NCBI GenBank assembly: GCA_025890175.1
Contig: JANPYM010000011.1
Span: 1,964,299-2,028,298 of the forward strand
DNA from: Ciborinia camelliae
Lineage: Eukaryota; Ascomycota; Leotiomycetes; Helotiales; Sclerotiniaceae
Length of the DNA stretch: 64,000 bases
Direction of reading: 5' to 3'
In this document: positions 1 through 9,301 of the stretch, piece after piece
Position numbering within the stretch: the stretch's first letter is position 1
How the letters are laid out: the number at the start of each line of letters is the position of its first letter
Position numbers and translations under genes: made by a program
The notes under the pieces: model-generated
Database searches by the model: none
Told to the model about the DNA's origin: nothing
What the model saw: only the letters and a program-made list of their open reading frames with translations

Positions 1-285
1 GAATAAGAATATGTGAGAACGCCCCATGCTTGATTAATCGGGGAAAGAAGAAGTCGATGAATATAAGTCGTGTAAGATGAGTAGTAGTGTTATTCACATT
101 CTTTGCCACTCTTCATTGCGTTCAATTATTGAGAAACAGCGTACTATTCTTATTTTGATTGCCAGTTTGATAATTTACCATATCTTTGCCTTCTTCAAAC
201 CCTAAGTCGCTTCTACCATCCCCGAGGACAGTGAACACATGGAAATCCTGCCAAAGAATTGAGCAATCTCTAGAATTCGAGGGCC

Positions 286-351
286 CATAGAGGTTGAAAT
301 TGGGGTGATTTACTAGTGCGGAAGCAGTGGGTTCGAATCTCGTCACCTCTA
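286..351 (+). pseudogene. tRNA-like copy 1, 3' half only
   Basis: Only the 3' part is recognisable: GTGCG (316-320, like the anticodon-stem strand of the next copy), a T arm around TTCGAAT (331-337 region), CACCTCT (344-350) and a T4 run just after. The last 40 bases and the following TTTTGCTTTGT tail match copy 2 closely, and an AAAGAATTGAGCAAT motif upstream is also shared. No D arm with an A box is visible upstream, so this looks like a truncated duplicate. Confidence 0.5.
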
Positions 352-779
352 TCTTTTGCTTTGTTCTTGCGATTCATAGAATTGCATGAATTTAGCATCG
401 GAATAAATTGCACGATATGTGGAGGCTGGAGTTTCTTTCGTAATTTTATGAGTGGAATGATCACTTTTTACTATTGGATAATTAGGATTCATGGGATGAA
501 GAAACAAGGCTGTAAATCTCAACATCGTATCATAGTGGTACCACTCACATGCTTTGCGATTTTGATAAAGTTAGATGATGCATTAAGGTTGTTTTCGTCA
601 CATTCAATACCTAGGTACGTTAACCCCATAATTGGTCGCCACTGTTCGCAGTTTCCTATTTCATTGCTTCATCCTATCTATTGGTCAATACCTATTAGCA
701 CCCAGAGATGGGCGAAACATTCTACTCTACTCCGTATGTCATAGTCTCAAAATAAGACCCAATCATCCAAAACAATCAT

Positions 780-976
780 AGAGGTGTAGTTCAGTGGTAG
801 AATACGCACTTCAAGGTTTGATCCGACCCTTTTCCGCGCCTCGAGTTGATACAAAATCAACTCAAACGGGGCAGAGAATTGAGCAATTCCGTTTAATCAG
901 CAGAATTTATCCGGAATTGCATTGGAATGATCTACCGCGAGTGTGCGAGCCATGAGTTCGAATCTCGTCACCTCTA
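780..976 (+). tRNA. tRNA-like copy 2 with insert of about 125 nt
   Basis: The two halves fold as a cloverleaf. Acceptor AGAGGTG (780-786) pairs perfectly with CACCTCT (969-975). The D arm is GTTC/GAAT around AGTGGTA (789-803). Anticodon stem CGCAC (805-809) pairs with GTGCG (943-947). T stem ATGAG/CTCGT closes loop TTCGAAT (952-968). A T5 run follows at 978. Between the anticodon-loop start (TTCAAGG) and the 3' half lie about 125 nt, far longer than usual nuclear tRNA introns. If the loop is read conventionally the anticodon would be CAA, yet the long variable arm of tRNA-Leu is absent, so the identity is unknown. It may be a true intron-bearing tRNA, a tRNA-derived RNA, or a structured relic. 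Confidence 0.55.
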
Positions 977-1262
977 CTTTTTGCTTTGTGGTTGATGTTT
1001 ACTCGGGTGGTGGTTAGGAGATATACATTTTTGAAGGTAAGGGGTTGTGGGGGGTGAAACTGTAGTATTGCCGTCTATGTGCACTTTTGTATACATCTCT
1101 TTTTGGGGTTTACAATCCTGATTCTCGATACTCTTGTTTTCAGCTTCCAATATCAGACGCAGTATATCCAACCTAGTTATGATGGTACTCCACAGAAAGA
1201 AGTGAATCAACCTCTTTTTTACAAATATAACTTTAGACAAGCACACTCAAGCAAAACAAAAC

Positions 1263-1420
1263 CGAGATGTAGTTCAGTGGTAGAACACGCACTTCTAAGT
1301 ATAGGGGAGGATATCAAATGCTCTTTGGAGCATATCGTCTGTTGACGAACAATTCTTTGGAATTACTGGGTTCACTTCTTTAGAATGTGCGAAACGTGAG
1401 TTCGATCCTCACCATCTCCA
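1263..1420 (+). tRNA. tRNA-like copy 3 with insert of about 85 nt
   Basis: GAGATG (1264-1269) pairs with CATCTC (1413-1418). D stem GTTC/GAAC is perfect (1272-1286). Anticodon stem CGCAC (1288-1292) pairs with GTGCG (1387-1391). T stem GTGAG/CTCAC closes TTCGATC (1396-1412). The outermost acceptor pair would be C:C. The loop begins TTCTAAG, so a conventional reading gives anticodon CTA, which would match a UAG stop codon. I do not claim that function. A T5 run lies at about 1425. Stem sequences differ from copy 2 but stay paired. Confidence 0.55.
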
Positions 1421-1683
1421 TATATTTTTGAGCTTTTCTTTTATGTCTTTTTGGTTTCTGGCAGTTAAGAATGGTTTAACGGAATTCGGTTCCCTCGATT
1501 TGCGGAGGTTTTGGTGAGGTCCCTCGGTTTTCTTTTTTCTATTCGTGCCTTCGTTTTCCTAATGCTTCAACGCTCTTTCCATGAGTCATGCTTGCCTTAT
1601 TCCGAGTTGGTTCGGGTCTCTATACCCGACCCGACCCGACAAGATCAAAATAGGATCATGGTAGCCACAAAACAAACCGATAT

Positions 1684-1839
1684 GTAGATTTAGTTCAATG
1701 GTAGAATGTATACCTTCTAGTATGGTGTGAATATATCACTGTGGGTTATTTAGCCTTACGTAGTTTCTATGATCTGGTTTGCTCTACCTGCCTTGAGTGA
1801 ATCACGTCTCAGACAGAAGTTCGGTTCTTTTAATCTCTA
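1684..1839 (+). pseudogene. tRNA-like copy 4, partly decayed
   Basis: The A-box region TAGTTCAATGGTAGAAT (1691 onward) and a T arm AGAAG-TTCGGTT-CTTTT (1816-1831) are clear. Acceptor GTAGATT (1684-1690) pairs with AATCTCT (1832-1838) at six of seven positions, counting a G-U. The anticodon stem does not pair across the halves. Instead TATAC-CTTCTA-GTATG forms a hairpin inside the 5' half. The same AAAACAAA(A)CCGA motif precedes this copy and copy 3. Confidence 0.4.
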
Positions 1840-3373
1840 AATATTTTGTCTGGAAACTCTTTTGTGTTCATCGTAGTCTCTCTTCCTATTCTATATTACG
1901 ATCATGACTTTCTTTTACTTCTCAGGTTCTATACTTTACACCCTCTTTAAGTTGATGACTGAGTTTGACCCAAGTCGCAACAGGGAAAGTTGGTGATATA
2001 ATTGCGAATTCATATCAATATTTCCCTGTCGCAAAAGGGCGTCGAAGCAAGTCAACAAAATAAGGAGGTAGTTAGCGTTCGTCCCTCTGTCGAAAATTTC
2101 CTATCTTGGCCATAATATCAAAGGCTTACTTTTACTAGCTTACATCCCAAGTTCTGAAAAGTAAAGACTAACCAATCCCGGCGTTTCCTCGCCCCATTTT
2201 ACGTCTCCGCATTAATTCACCTCACTGTCCTCGCTTAATTCACAACATCAATAGCATCAATTGAAACGCCACAAAAAAGAAACACAACATAACAAGAATG
2301 CACATAGAATGGTGAATTGAGCTCCAAAAAAATTCAAAAACAGAAATGGCAAAAAGGGGGTCCTCTGTCGACCAAGGCCTTGCGAGGACAGGTATACCCG
2401 AGGAGCAGGACTCAAGCAGGCTGAACAGAAGGCTTGATCATATGCACCACGAAAGCTACGACTCGGTTGTTGTAAGGTGTCGTACAATTAGAGATTATAT
2501 GTGTGAAAGATGTCTGGGCATATATGTGATGTTGGCCAAAGGATAAAGTTTGAGCTACCTATGTAATTGATTCATGTCTTTGAGAGCTCCTCCACATTTT
2601 CGAGTTCGTCATCACTCCTCTTCCACAGATGAAGAATTGTTAGTGCGAATTAGTGTACAGTCGCGCAAGTGATGTACTATTAAGATCTCACCTGCAACAG
2701 AACTTTGGCTCATGATGGTATAGTTCGTAACTAGACCGAAAATCTAACGCCTCAAACCTCTAACCAATATCCTCGATTATACTTTTCCATTTCGACACTG
2801 CGTATTCAACCTGCCTCACTTGTGAGTATCTTTGTTGCTTTTCAAACTAACTTCGGCCAAGAAAAATTCACGTCTCTTAGTACCACGGGTGAATTCTTCA
2901 AGTTTTTACAATCTTGCCCAAAAAAGAAAACATTTTTCTGTATTATTCCCACTGCACAAGATTCACCGTACACTATGGAATCATCAAGAACATTAGAAGG
3001 TCTGATCTCTGCGTAATCAAACTCAAGAAAATTAATGCTTTCTCGCTGATATCTAAACAATTTTACCTAAAGCTACATTGGTAATATGGTCATAAACAAT
3101 CTGTCTGTGGTATTGATTCACCATCATCAAGTTTAAAGATCTTGGTAAGTGAATAACTCCATAATCCATCCTGGTGCGAGATTATATATGCGCGTATTGA
3201 AATAAAAAAACACCTTTCACTGCTGTCGCAAACCTTTCCATTTTGTGGATTATATCTATAAATTGGTGATCATCCCTCTTTCCTACGCGAATAATCTCCA
3301 CTTACACCATGAAACAACAAAAATAGATAGAAACCCAATCAAGTTAAAAGAAGAAAAGATGACAAAAGATTTA

Positions 3374-3526
3374 AGGAGCTGGATGGAGTCGAACCATCGA
3401 TCTTATTACAGAGATAAGACTAATACATAGGTGGACCATTAGAAAATACGCCCGGGAGAGCGACATTGTAACCCTAATGATACGTATTAGTCAAACTGAA
3501 TTGCTTTACCACTCAGCTACAGCCCC
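3374..3526 (-). tRNA. tRNA-like copy 5 with insert before the anticodon arm
   Basis: On the minus strand acceptor GGGGCTG (3520-3526) pairs with CAGCTCC (3375-3381) with one G-U. The A box reads TAGCTGAGTGG. T stem GATGG/CCATC closes TTCGACT (3384-3400 region). Unlike the + copies, a complete anticodon-type hairpin sits in the 3' half: TCTTAT, a seven-base loop CTCTGTA, then ATAAGA. The extra 85 nt or so lie between the D arm and this hairpin and are bounded by a perfect 9-bp inverted repeat (3418-3426 with 3484-3492). A T4 run follows the 3' end. A conventional reading of the loop gives CTG. Confidence 0.5.
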
Positions 3527-4429
3527 TTTCAATTTGTTTTAATGAAGGATTAGTATCGTAGTATATAAAGGTGTAATAAGCCAGTTTAGGAAGTGAAACT
3601 GGTTCGTTCTTTCCAAAGTTGAAGTCCAACCCAGGGATAGAAAGATACCAAGCGAACTAGACGTATCCACAGCCCCATCTTTAACCCTCTACTCTATTCT
3701 CCACTCACTACTCGGGGAGATCTTATTTTCTAGTGTATTTGTTCCTAAGTGGGAATGGCTTCATTTTTACTCCAAATCCAAGCTTCTGCGGCGTCAGCCG
3801 TATTATAATGAAGCCGACTAGTAGCACCCGTCATTTATTAAAACCTTAAGACCGCATGTCACATGGTCCAAAGTTGGAAACCATGCAAAATTTTGGGCAT
3901 AGTAAGAACCAAACTCACATCTTCCGCACCCATGTCAAAGTTCAGGGACCGGCACGTGTCGAATTTCCCTGTGACTGCCTCAAACTTAAACTCAAATGCA
4001 TATATTCTACATTGAATCATATACCCTTTGTTTGGTTTGTTTAAACCTATGTCGGAAATATAATCTTGACATATGAATGTGTGTTGGTTTTAACCTTGAG
4101 GAGCTTCTTCACAAGGTGTGATATCCACTTAAACAGTTAAACATACTCGAATGAGTGAAATTACCCTCACGATTCACGACACTGCCACAACTGAGAAAAT
4201 CATCTTAACTGAATCGAAGATGCTCCTCCGTAGACTCAAGAAGAAGACTGCATTGGTTTTTCCTCTGCAAAAAAACCCTTCAGGTAAATTCCATATATGT
4301 TTAAGCCATTTCTCACTTCACGTCAGATTCTCATGCACACTACCATTGCTTTCAAACCTGGCTTCCACCTTTCTTTACTCTAGAAACCCAGAAAATTAAA
4401 AGAGAAAGAAGGAATGAAAGACAAGAATT

Positions 4430-4604
4430 GAGGAACAGCGAGTTTTGAACTTGCATCTCGCACAGTTGAGGTCTGGCTACCTCAGTCTGGCGCCCGAAAT
4501 CCATCGCTATCATGGCCTTGTGATGCTTCAGGCATTGGCGCCCCATCTATTTTGAATCAGGTTCTTGATGTTTGCATGCATTCTATCAATTGAACTATGT
4601 TCTT
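4430..4604 (-). pseudogene. tRNA-like copy 6, imperfect
   Basis: Minus-strand acceptor AAGAACA (4598-4604) pairs with TGTTCCT (4431-4437) at six of seven positions. The A box reads TAGTTCAATTGA, with D stem GTTC/GAAT. The T arm GCAAG-TTCAAAA-CTCGC has one mismatch and a weak B box. Anticodon-stem pairing across the insert is poor. The insert carries two GGCGCC-containing segments (4490s and 4530s). Best read as a decaying member of the array. Confidence 0.4.
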
Positions 4605-4957
4605 TTTCCAAGCAGAATTTGCTCCTTTTGGAGCGTATTAAAATATGTATGAGGATCGATGTGATGATGAGTGGAGCATTTGAGGTGTGTGTGTGGAAAT
4701 ACCGAGTCTTGTTGCATACAGAGAACGGATGTAAGTATGCATAAGTCTCGCATTTAAAAAAAGACCACAGGAGATGATTTGATAGCCAAGGACGCAAGAT
4801 CTAAAAAGAAAAATAAAGCTTCCTGCATGAAGAGAGTATTTTAACTCATGTTTTCCTGGCAATAAAAAGCTTGCGAGCAGAAAGAGCTCCGTATGGCCAA
4901 AGAGGAGTATCCCATGGCATATCCCTCAAGAGATGGGTAAATAGTCAAGAAATAATT

Positions 4958-5110
4958 TTGGAGCAGTGAGAATCGAACTCATATTTTACACAATCAAAAG
5001 TACTCAACGATGATGGGAGAAGGTGTGCGCTATGAGTATGCTATGATGCTCCGGAGGTGGGAGATACTTGGATTCGTGGTGCGCGTTCTTGCCATTTGAA
5101 CTATGCTCCT
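4958..5110 (-). tRNA. tRNA-like copy 7 with long insert
   Basis: On the minus strand GGAGCA (5104-5109) pairs perfectly with TGCTCC (4960-4965). D stem GTTC/GAAC is perfect. T arm ATGAG-TTCGATT-CTCAC has one mismatch at its base. Candidate anticodon stem CGCAC pairs with GTGTA in the 3' half except for one position. The B box GAGTTCGATTC is the best in the - strand group. The insert contains a short repeat of the 5' acceptor region (TATGATGCTCC near 5041), suggesting internal duplication. Confidence 0.45.
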
Positions 5111-5306
5111 TTCTGAATTTGAGTATGGAAAATCTATTCAAATATGTATATCTAGCATCTCATAATCTGGATCCTGGGGATGATTGACAATGGGGTGTGG
5201 GTGAAGACGAGCGGGAGGCTGCATGAGACCCACAAAAGAAAAAGCTTCCTTTTTTTTCTTACATTTTTGGATAGGGAAAGGAAGGTCTACGCCAAAAAAT
5301 GTACTT

Positions 5307-5492
5307 TGGAAGCAGTGAGAATTGAACTCACATTTCATACATGCAGTTCAAAGAACATTCAAAGCCTAATTTCGCAACCATTGAACTGCGGATGGGCATT
5401 GAGATTGTCCTCAGCAGAACATTACGAGCGATGTATGGATTTGTGGTTCTTTGCTTTGATGTATGCGTTCTAACCAATTGAACTACGCCCCC
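5307..5492 (-). tRNA. tRNA-like copy 8, well folded, insert of about 120 nt
   Basis: Minus-strand acceptor GGGGGCG (5486-5492) pairs with TGCTTCC (5308-5314) using three G-U pairs. D stem GTTC/GAAC and T stem GTGAG/CTCAC (loop TTCAATT) are perfect. Anticodon stem CATAC (5461-5465) pairs perfectly with GTATG (5336-5340), a different sequence from the CGCAC/GTGCG of other copies. The loop start ATCAAAG would give anticodon CAA. The insert holds a second A-box-like segment (CAGTTCAATGG within 5373-5390, minus strand), perhaps a nested 5' half. A T6 run lies just 3'. Confidence 0.55.
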
Positions 5493-5719
5493 TTTTTGAT
5501 TTGGCAGTAGAATGCGTTGTTTCAATATGTATAATTATGATTTCGGTCTTCTGGGTGCCAAGGTCATGGATGGTGATTGGTTGATGGAAATGAGACGGCT
5601 GTTTGCATGGGGCCCCATGAATGAGGAGGCTTCTTTGCATCTCATTTCCCAGCTTTTAGAAATACCAAAAGACACCGCCGTACATGGGGAAAAAAAGAGA
5701 ATGGCAAAAGAGAAATGAC

Positions 5720-5873
5720 TGGGAATATTGAGCATCGAATTCTGATTTTATATATGCAGGTAGACAACCCTACAAACGTGTCTCTGCTGGTGGTGCGCGA
5801 CACCAGCGATATAATGGCCAGCTGGATTATCCTACTTTTATGCACATGCTCTGGTCAATTGAACTACGTTCCA
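5720..5873 (-). pseudogene. tRNA-like copy 9, degenerate
   Basis: The 5' half is recognisable on the minus strand: GGAACG followed by TAGTTCAATTGA. The 3' half has AATTCGATGCTC followed by AATATTCC (5721-5728). Only part of the acceptor pairs and the T stem is largely lost. A T4 run lies downstream. It continues the spacing of the array, which is the main reason for including it. Confidence 0.35.
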
Positions 5874-6074
5874 ATTCTACGCACAAAATTTGCTTGATTT
5901 GGAAAAATTAAAAGCTATTGAGTTATGTATATAAGAAGCCTCAAATATAAGATGTCATCTCCACGGCTAATATGGGGATTCGGGAATACTTGCATCTTGC
6001 GCGTCACTTGACAAAAAAAAGCGTAAGTCCAAGAGCCTTTAGAACTTCGAGTTAAGAATCTATTGACCTTATTG

Positions 6075-6116
6075 TATTGTTGTATAAGCTAGTGTATGTG
6101 GAACTATTTTATAACA
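6075..6116 (-). mobile_element. MITE-like repeat, copy A (short)
   Basis: Reading the minus strand, the segment runs from TGTTATAAAATAGTTC through ACATACACTAGCT to ACAACAATA. The same order occurs in copies C and D far away in the window. It is internally deleted relative to copy D: the centre between CTAGCT and the right end is missing. Confidence 0.5.
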
Positions 6117-6402
6117 GAATCTAGTAAGATCAACGTACTTCCACTGCTGTGTCTTTTCATCTCCATCATTTCCTCGGGATTACAGTGTCTTGTTCCCGTT
6201 ATACAGGTTCTGGTCATGGTTGGATTCTCATCGTATCGCATATTATCAAATTTAATTAGGGTGGTTCGCACTGAGAAATGTTCTGTATTCATATTGCAAC
6301 TTAAATCCACGCAACTACACGAGAAGTAAAAAAGATATCATTGCTTGCCAGATCTGCCCTGGCTGGATCATCAACCTCAAGGTCCTCTGCTGCTTGTTCA
6401 AA

Positions 6403-6481
6403 AGCATCCTGCTCAAATGAACGAGCAAGCACTGTACAGCATTAGGCCGATTCTGGGTTTGATTCTCGCCAAACTGATGCC
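6403..6481 (+). pseudogene. Possible compact tRNA relic
   Basis: GCATC (6404-6408) can pair with GATGC (6476-6480). GCTC/GAGC closes an AAATGAAC D-like loop, and GGGTTTGATTCTC resembles a B box. There is no long insert, so the total is near normal tRNA length, but no convincing anticodon stem forms. It lies just beyond the array. Confidence is low. Confidence 0.25.
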
Positions 6482-7445
6482 CAGCAAAATTTAACCGATA
6501 TATAGGTATCTACTTTTTTGTTATGACTGTCGCCATGATCGGTCTTGGTGAGTCTTCTTCGTTGGGGATCTTTGCCAGGTCCGCAAAAACCCTGGGTTTA
6601 AATTTAGTTGGGAATTTCTTTGTAGCTCTAGAAACATGGGCAAGTCTGTACGAAGAGTTGCACCGATATACTAGTCGGGTGAATATCATATGCACTGTAG
6701 TATAGGAAATATGAAATAATATGAAATACTCAACATCTGATATTGTCATACAGTGTCAAGAGTATGACTCCGATCAGGTGTATGATATGGAAGTATAGAA
6801 GAGCGTCTGGAAGCTTCTTTTGATGGCTCATCGGTGCCAGGCCCGAGCCATCTCTCTGCATCTTTACCCCAAATAAACATACTAAAGGACCTAATCTTAA
6901 ACTCTCACTCCATATATGATGATTTATCGGCCCAATCAGTGGCTTGAAGTGATGCTTTTTAGATTATTAAATGAAAGTGGATAAGCTTATTATAGCATAT
7001 TGTCTAGATATAACCAACAGCTTGCCTATTCTCGTTCTCTCTTATTTTTCTAGAACTCCCTCAACAGCTAGATAGATGCGATAGTTTTGCAGATACCTGA
7101 ATAGAACCTATCAGAGAAGTACAGGTATATACTAATGTATATATCAAAATAGGCGGAAAGGAGCTATAGCCAACTCTTCATTTTCTGAGCCCAGAGTTAT
7201 GTGACATTGGATGCTGATGCTTTGATATTATTATATCTATCCACTACAGGATAGGAATAGACCATATCCAAGGTATATACAAACAATCTGTGTAATAGTC
7301 GAATATAATGTGGAAGAGGAAGTTCTCAAATTCAAAATAGTAATAATGAATGAAGATTGATCCTCCTATAGAGTTCAAACAATGTACAAATGGTATACAT
7401 GACACCAATAAACGACTTCCAATTTTCATCACAAAGTATCAGGAC

Positions 7446-7548
7446 TGTTGATATAAAGTAGTTCTATATACACCAGCTTAGTCATCAAGCTAAGCTCTAT
7501 AAAATTCCATAGAGCTTAGCTTGATACATAATAATAATATCAACAATA
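7446..7548 (+). mobile_element. MITE-like repeat, copy B (longest, strong hairpin)
   Basis: The ends GTTGATAT (7447-7454) and ATATCAAC (7537-7544) are inverted repeats. The centre is a perfect 17-bp inverted repeat (7484-7500 with 7509-7525) around an 8-nt loop. The left part aligns with copy D (AGTTCTAYATACACYAGCT), as does the segment TTCCATAGARCTTA. The terminal inverted repeats, small size and lack of coding capacity fit a miniature inverted-repeat element. A target duplication is not clear. Confidence 0.55.
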
Positions 7549-7559
7549 AGGACTAAATG

Positions 7560-8700
7560 ACTTCCTAGTCTCAAACTACTGGGAAAGATTAATCCTTACT
7601 CACCACATTAGGCTCTGATAGGACTTGCAATATGTTCAAGATATGGATGAAAATTCAGTAGTATTCCCCACAGACTATCAGTACTAACTGTTTTCAAATT
7701 CTAAGATACAGATGAAGAATAATCCGTAAATGTTCCATCGTATTCAGATGGAATGTGAAATATAGCTCCATGTCTATGAATAATCAACAGTTCTCATTGC
7801 AGGCTTTGGGAACAAACTACTGTTCAAGTTCAGACTGGAATAAAGAATGATAATCAACAGTCCCATTAAATTCAAATGGAATATAAAATATAGGAAAGCC
7901 ATTGATAAACAATAATCACTATTAATTGAAGGTTTCCTGGGAAGAATAGCCTTCAACCACTAAGATATATCTCAATAATTACTATTCTATCTAGTAAAGC
8001 TATGGTTAAACACTTGAAATATTGTATATATAGACAGACAATACTCAGTATTCATCACAAACTGTTGAAAGAAACTCCTTTCTACCTTGAGATGGATCTG
8101 AATAACTTCATATCTCGTTTGAGCAGTCTCAAACGAACCCTCACGAGTATCTAGGCTATCTACAAACAATAATCAGCATTTGCCATAGTAAGATAAAAGA
8201 CACTGACTTTCATAATCAGATATATCTGAACAACCTTCTATCTTATCTGCTTGGATTCCGATAAAACTTCCAGGATGTTGAGGACTTTGTTAAGAAATAT
8301 ACAATATTCATCACAGCTACTAGTAGAAACTACCTTATGTAACCCAAATTTGCCTGAAAATTCATCAGTTTCACCTGGTTAAGTTCCGAGGAAACAGCTA
8401 GAATATGTGAAATAAACATACAAAATGACTGCTATTTATCACAAACTTTAACATAATTACCTTATATATCTTACACTACATCCAAGCAAGTATCTATATC
8501 ACCTAGATTAACCCCATCAAAGGCCTGGAATTCCAAATAAAAACAGACATGATAACTGATCTCGGCCTAACCATTAAGAACTACTACCTTCTACATCTCA
8601 AATGTATCTAAGGAATAGTACATCATATCTAGGAAGGTTCAATGAAGCATGCATAATATGTTACAAAGACATAGACAATAATCAATATTGACTAACTACA
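7560..8700. repeat. Degenerate tandem array, period about 130 bp
   Basis: Blocks such as ATTCARATGGAAT-RTRAAATATAG recur at 7744 and 7868. Related blocks with an AATAATCA / TATTCATCACA segment recur near 8010, 8160, 8290, 8400 and 8650. Spacing is about 110-140 bp. Units are strongly diverged and AT-rich, with no durable reading frame on either strand. I infer an old tandem array. Flanking 6500-7440 shows nothing I can name apart from the tRNA relic and MITE copies. Confidence 0.4.
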
Positions 8701-9301
8701 TTCAGAAGAATATTTGAAGTGTTCCAACGTCTTAAGTCAACCAGGATACTTATCCGAGGAAAAAGAAAAAAATTGTTACCCCCTCGGCTAATAAACGAGA
8801 GGTCCATAATAAGTCTAAACCACAAACAATCATCTCAACCACATAACTATGACAGGAAAGGCTCTATAAGACTAAAACAATTCAATTGTTACCAGAATAA
8901 AAGAAATTTCAGTCTCCAATTAATAAATATAAGCCCAGGCACCAATAAAGACAGCCTGGGGATGACAGGAGGGAAGAAAAGTGGATCGTTAGGTACCCGA
9001 AGAGTTTTCTATGGACCAATAGTAAATTCTTGTAAATCTGTTGTAATTAAGCTTGAAGAAACGCGCACAATTGAATTTTTGTTGAAATTAATAAATTTTG
9101 CCCCAAAGACTCTTCAATCTGCACCAGAATATCGATCTTTTGACTCAATTGGTACGAAAATAGCTCAATTGATTCGTTTTCTGTTGAATTTCTGTAAATC
9201 GAAGCTTTCGCAGCCTCTGCTAACCTGTGAATCTCTAGATCACACATTTTACCACTAATTCTCGCACCAATTATACCGATACCACACCTACAACAATAGC
9301 T

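Larger units (their letters stand above)
280..5880. repeat. Array of expanded tRNA-like loci
   Basis: About nine related tRNA-like loci lie here, four on the + strand (3' ends at 351, 976, 1420, 1839) and five on the - strand (5' ends at 3526, 4604, 5110, 5492, 5873). Spacing is mostly 380-630 bp. Spacers are also related: + copies 2-4 are preceded by an AAAACAA-type motif, copies 1 and 2 are followed by the same TTTTGCTTTGT tail, and - copies share an AATTTG motif and an ATATGTAT motif upstream. This indicates tandem amplification of a unit of about 400 bp. Most copies carry an A box (TAGTTCAATGG type), a B box (GAGTTCGATTC type) and a T-run downstream, the layout of RNA polymerase III genes. 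Stretches between copies, including 1850-3370, hold no gene I can support. Confidence 0.7.

Noticed and set aside
780..1420. tRNA-derived SINE as the explanation for the tRNA-like copies
   Set aside because: SINEs keep a compact tRNA-like head followed by an unrelated body. Here the 3' acceptor strand is present and paired, and the extra DNA lies inside the molecule.
8719..9258. 179-codon open frame upstream of the SprT-like gene
   Set aside because: It begins with GTG, has no recognisable domain and AT-driven composition (Asn, Lys, Ile, Ser). More likely the leader or promoter of the downstream gene.
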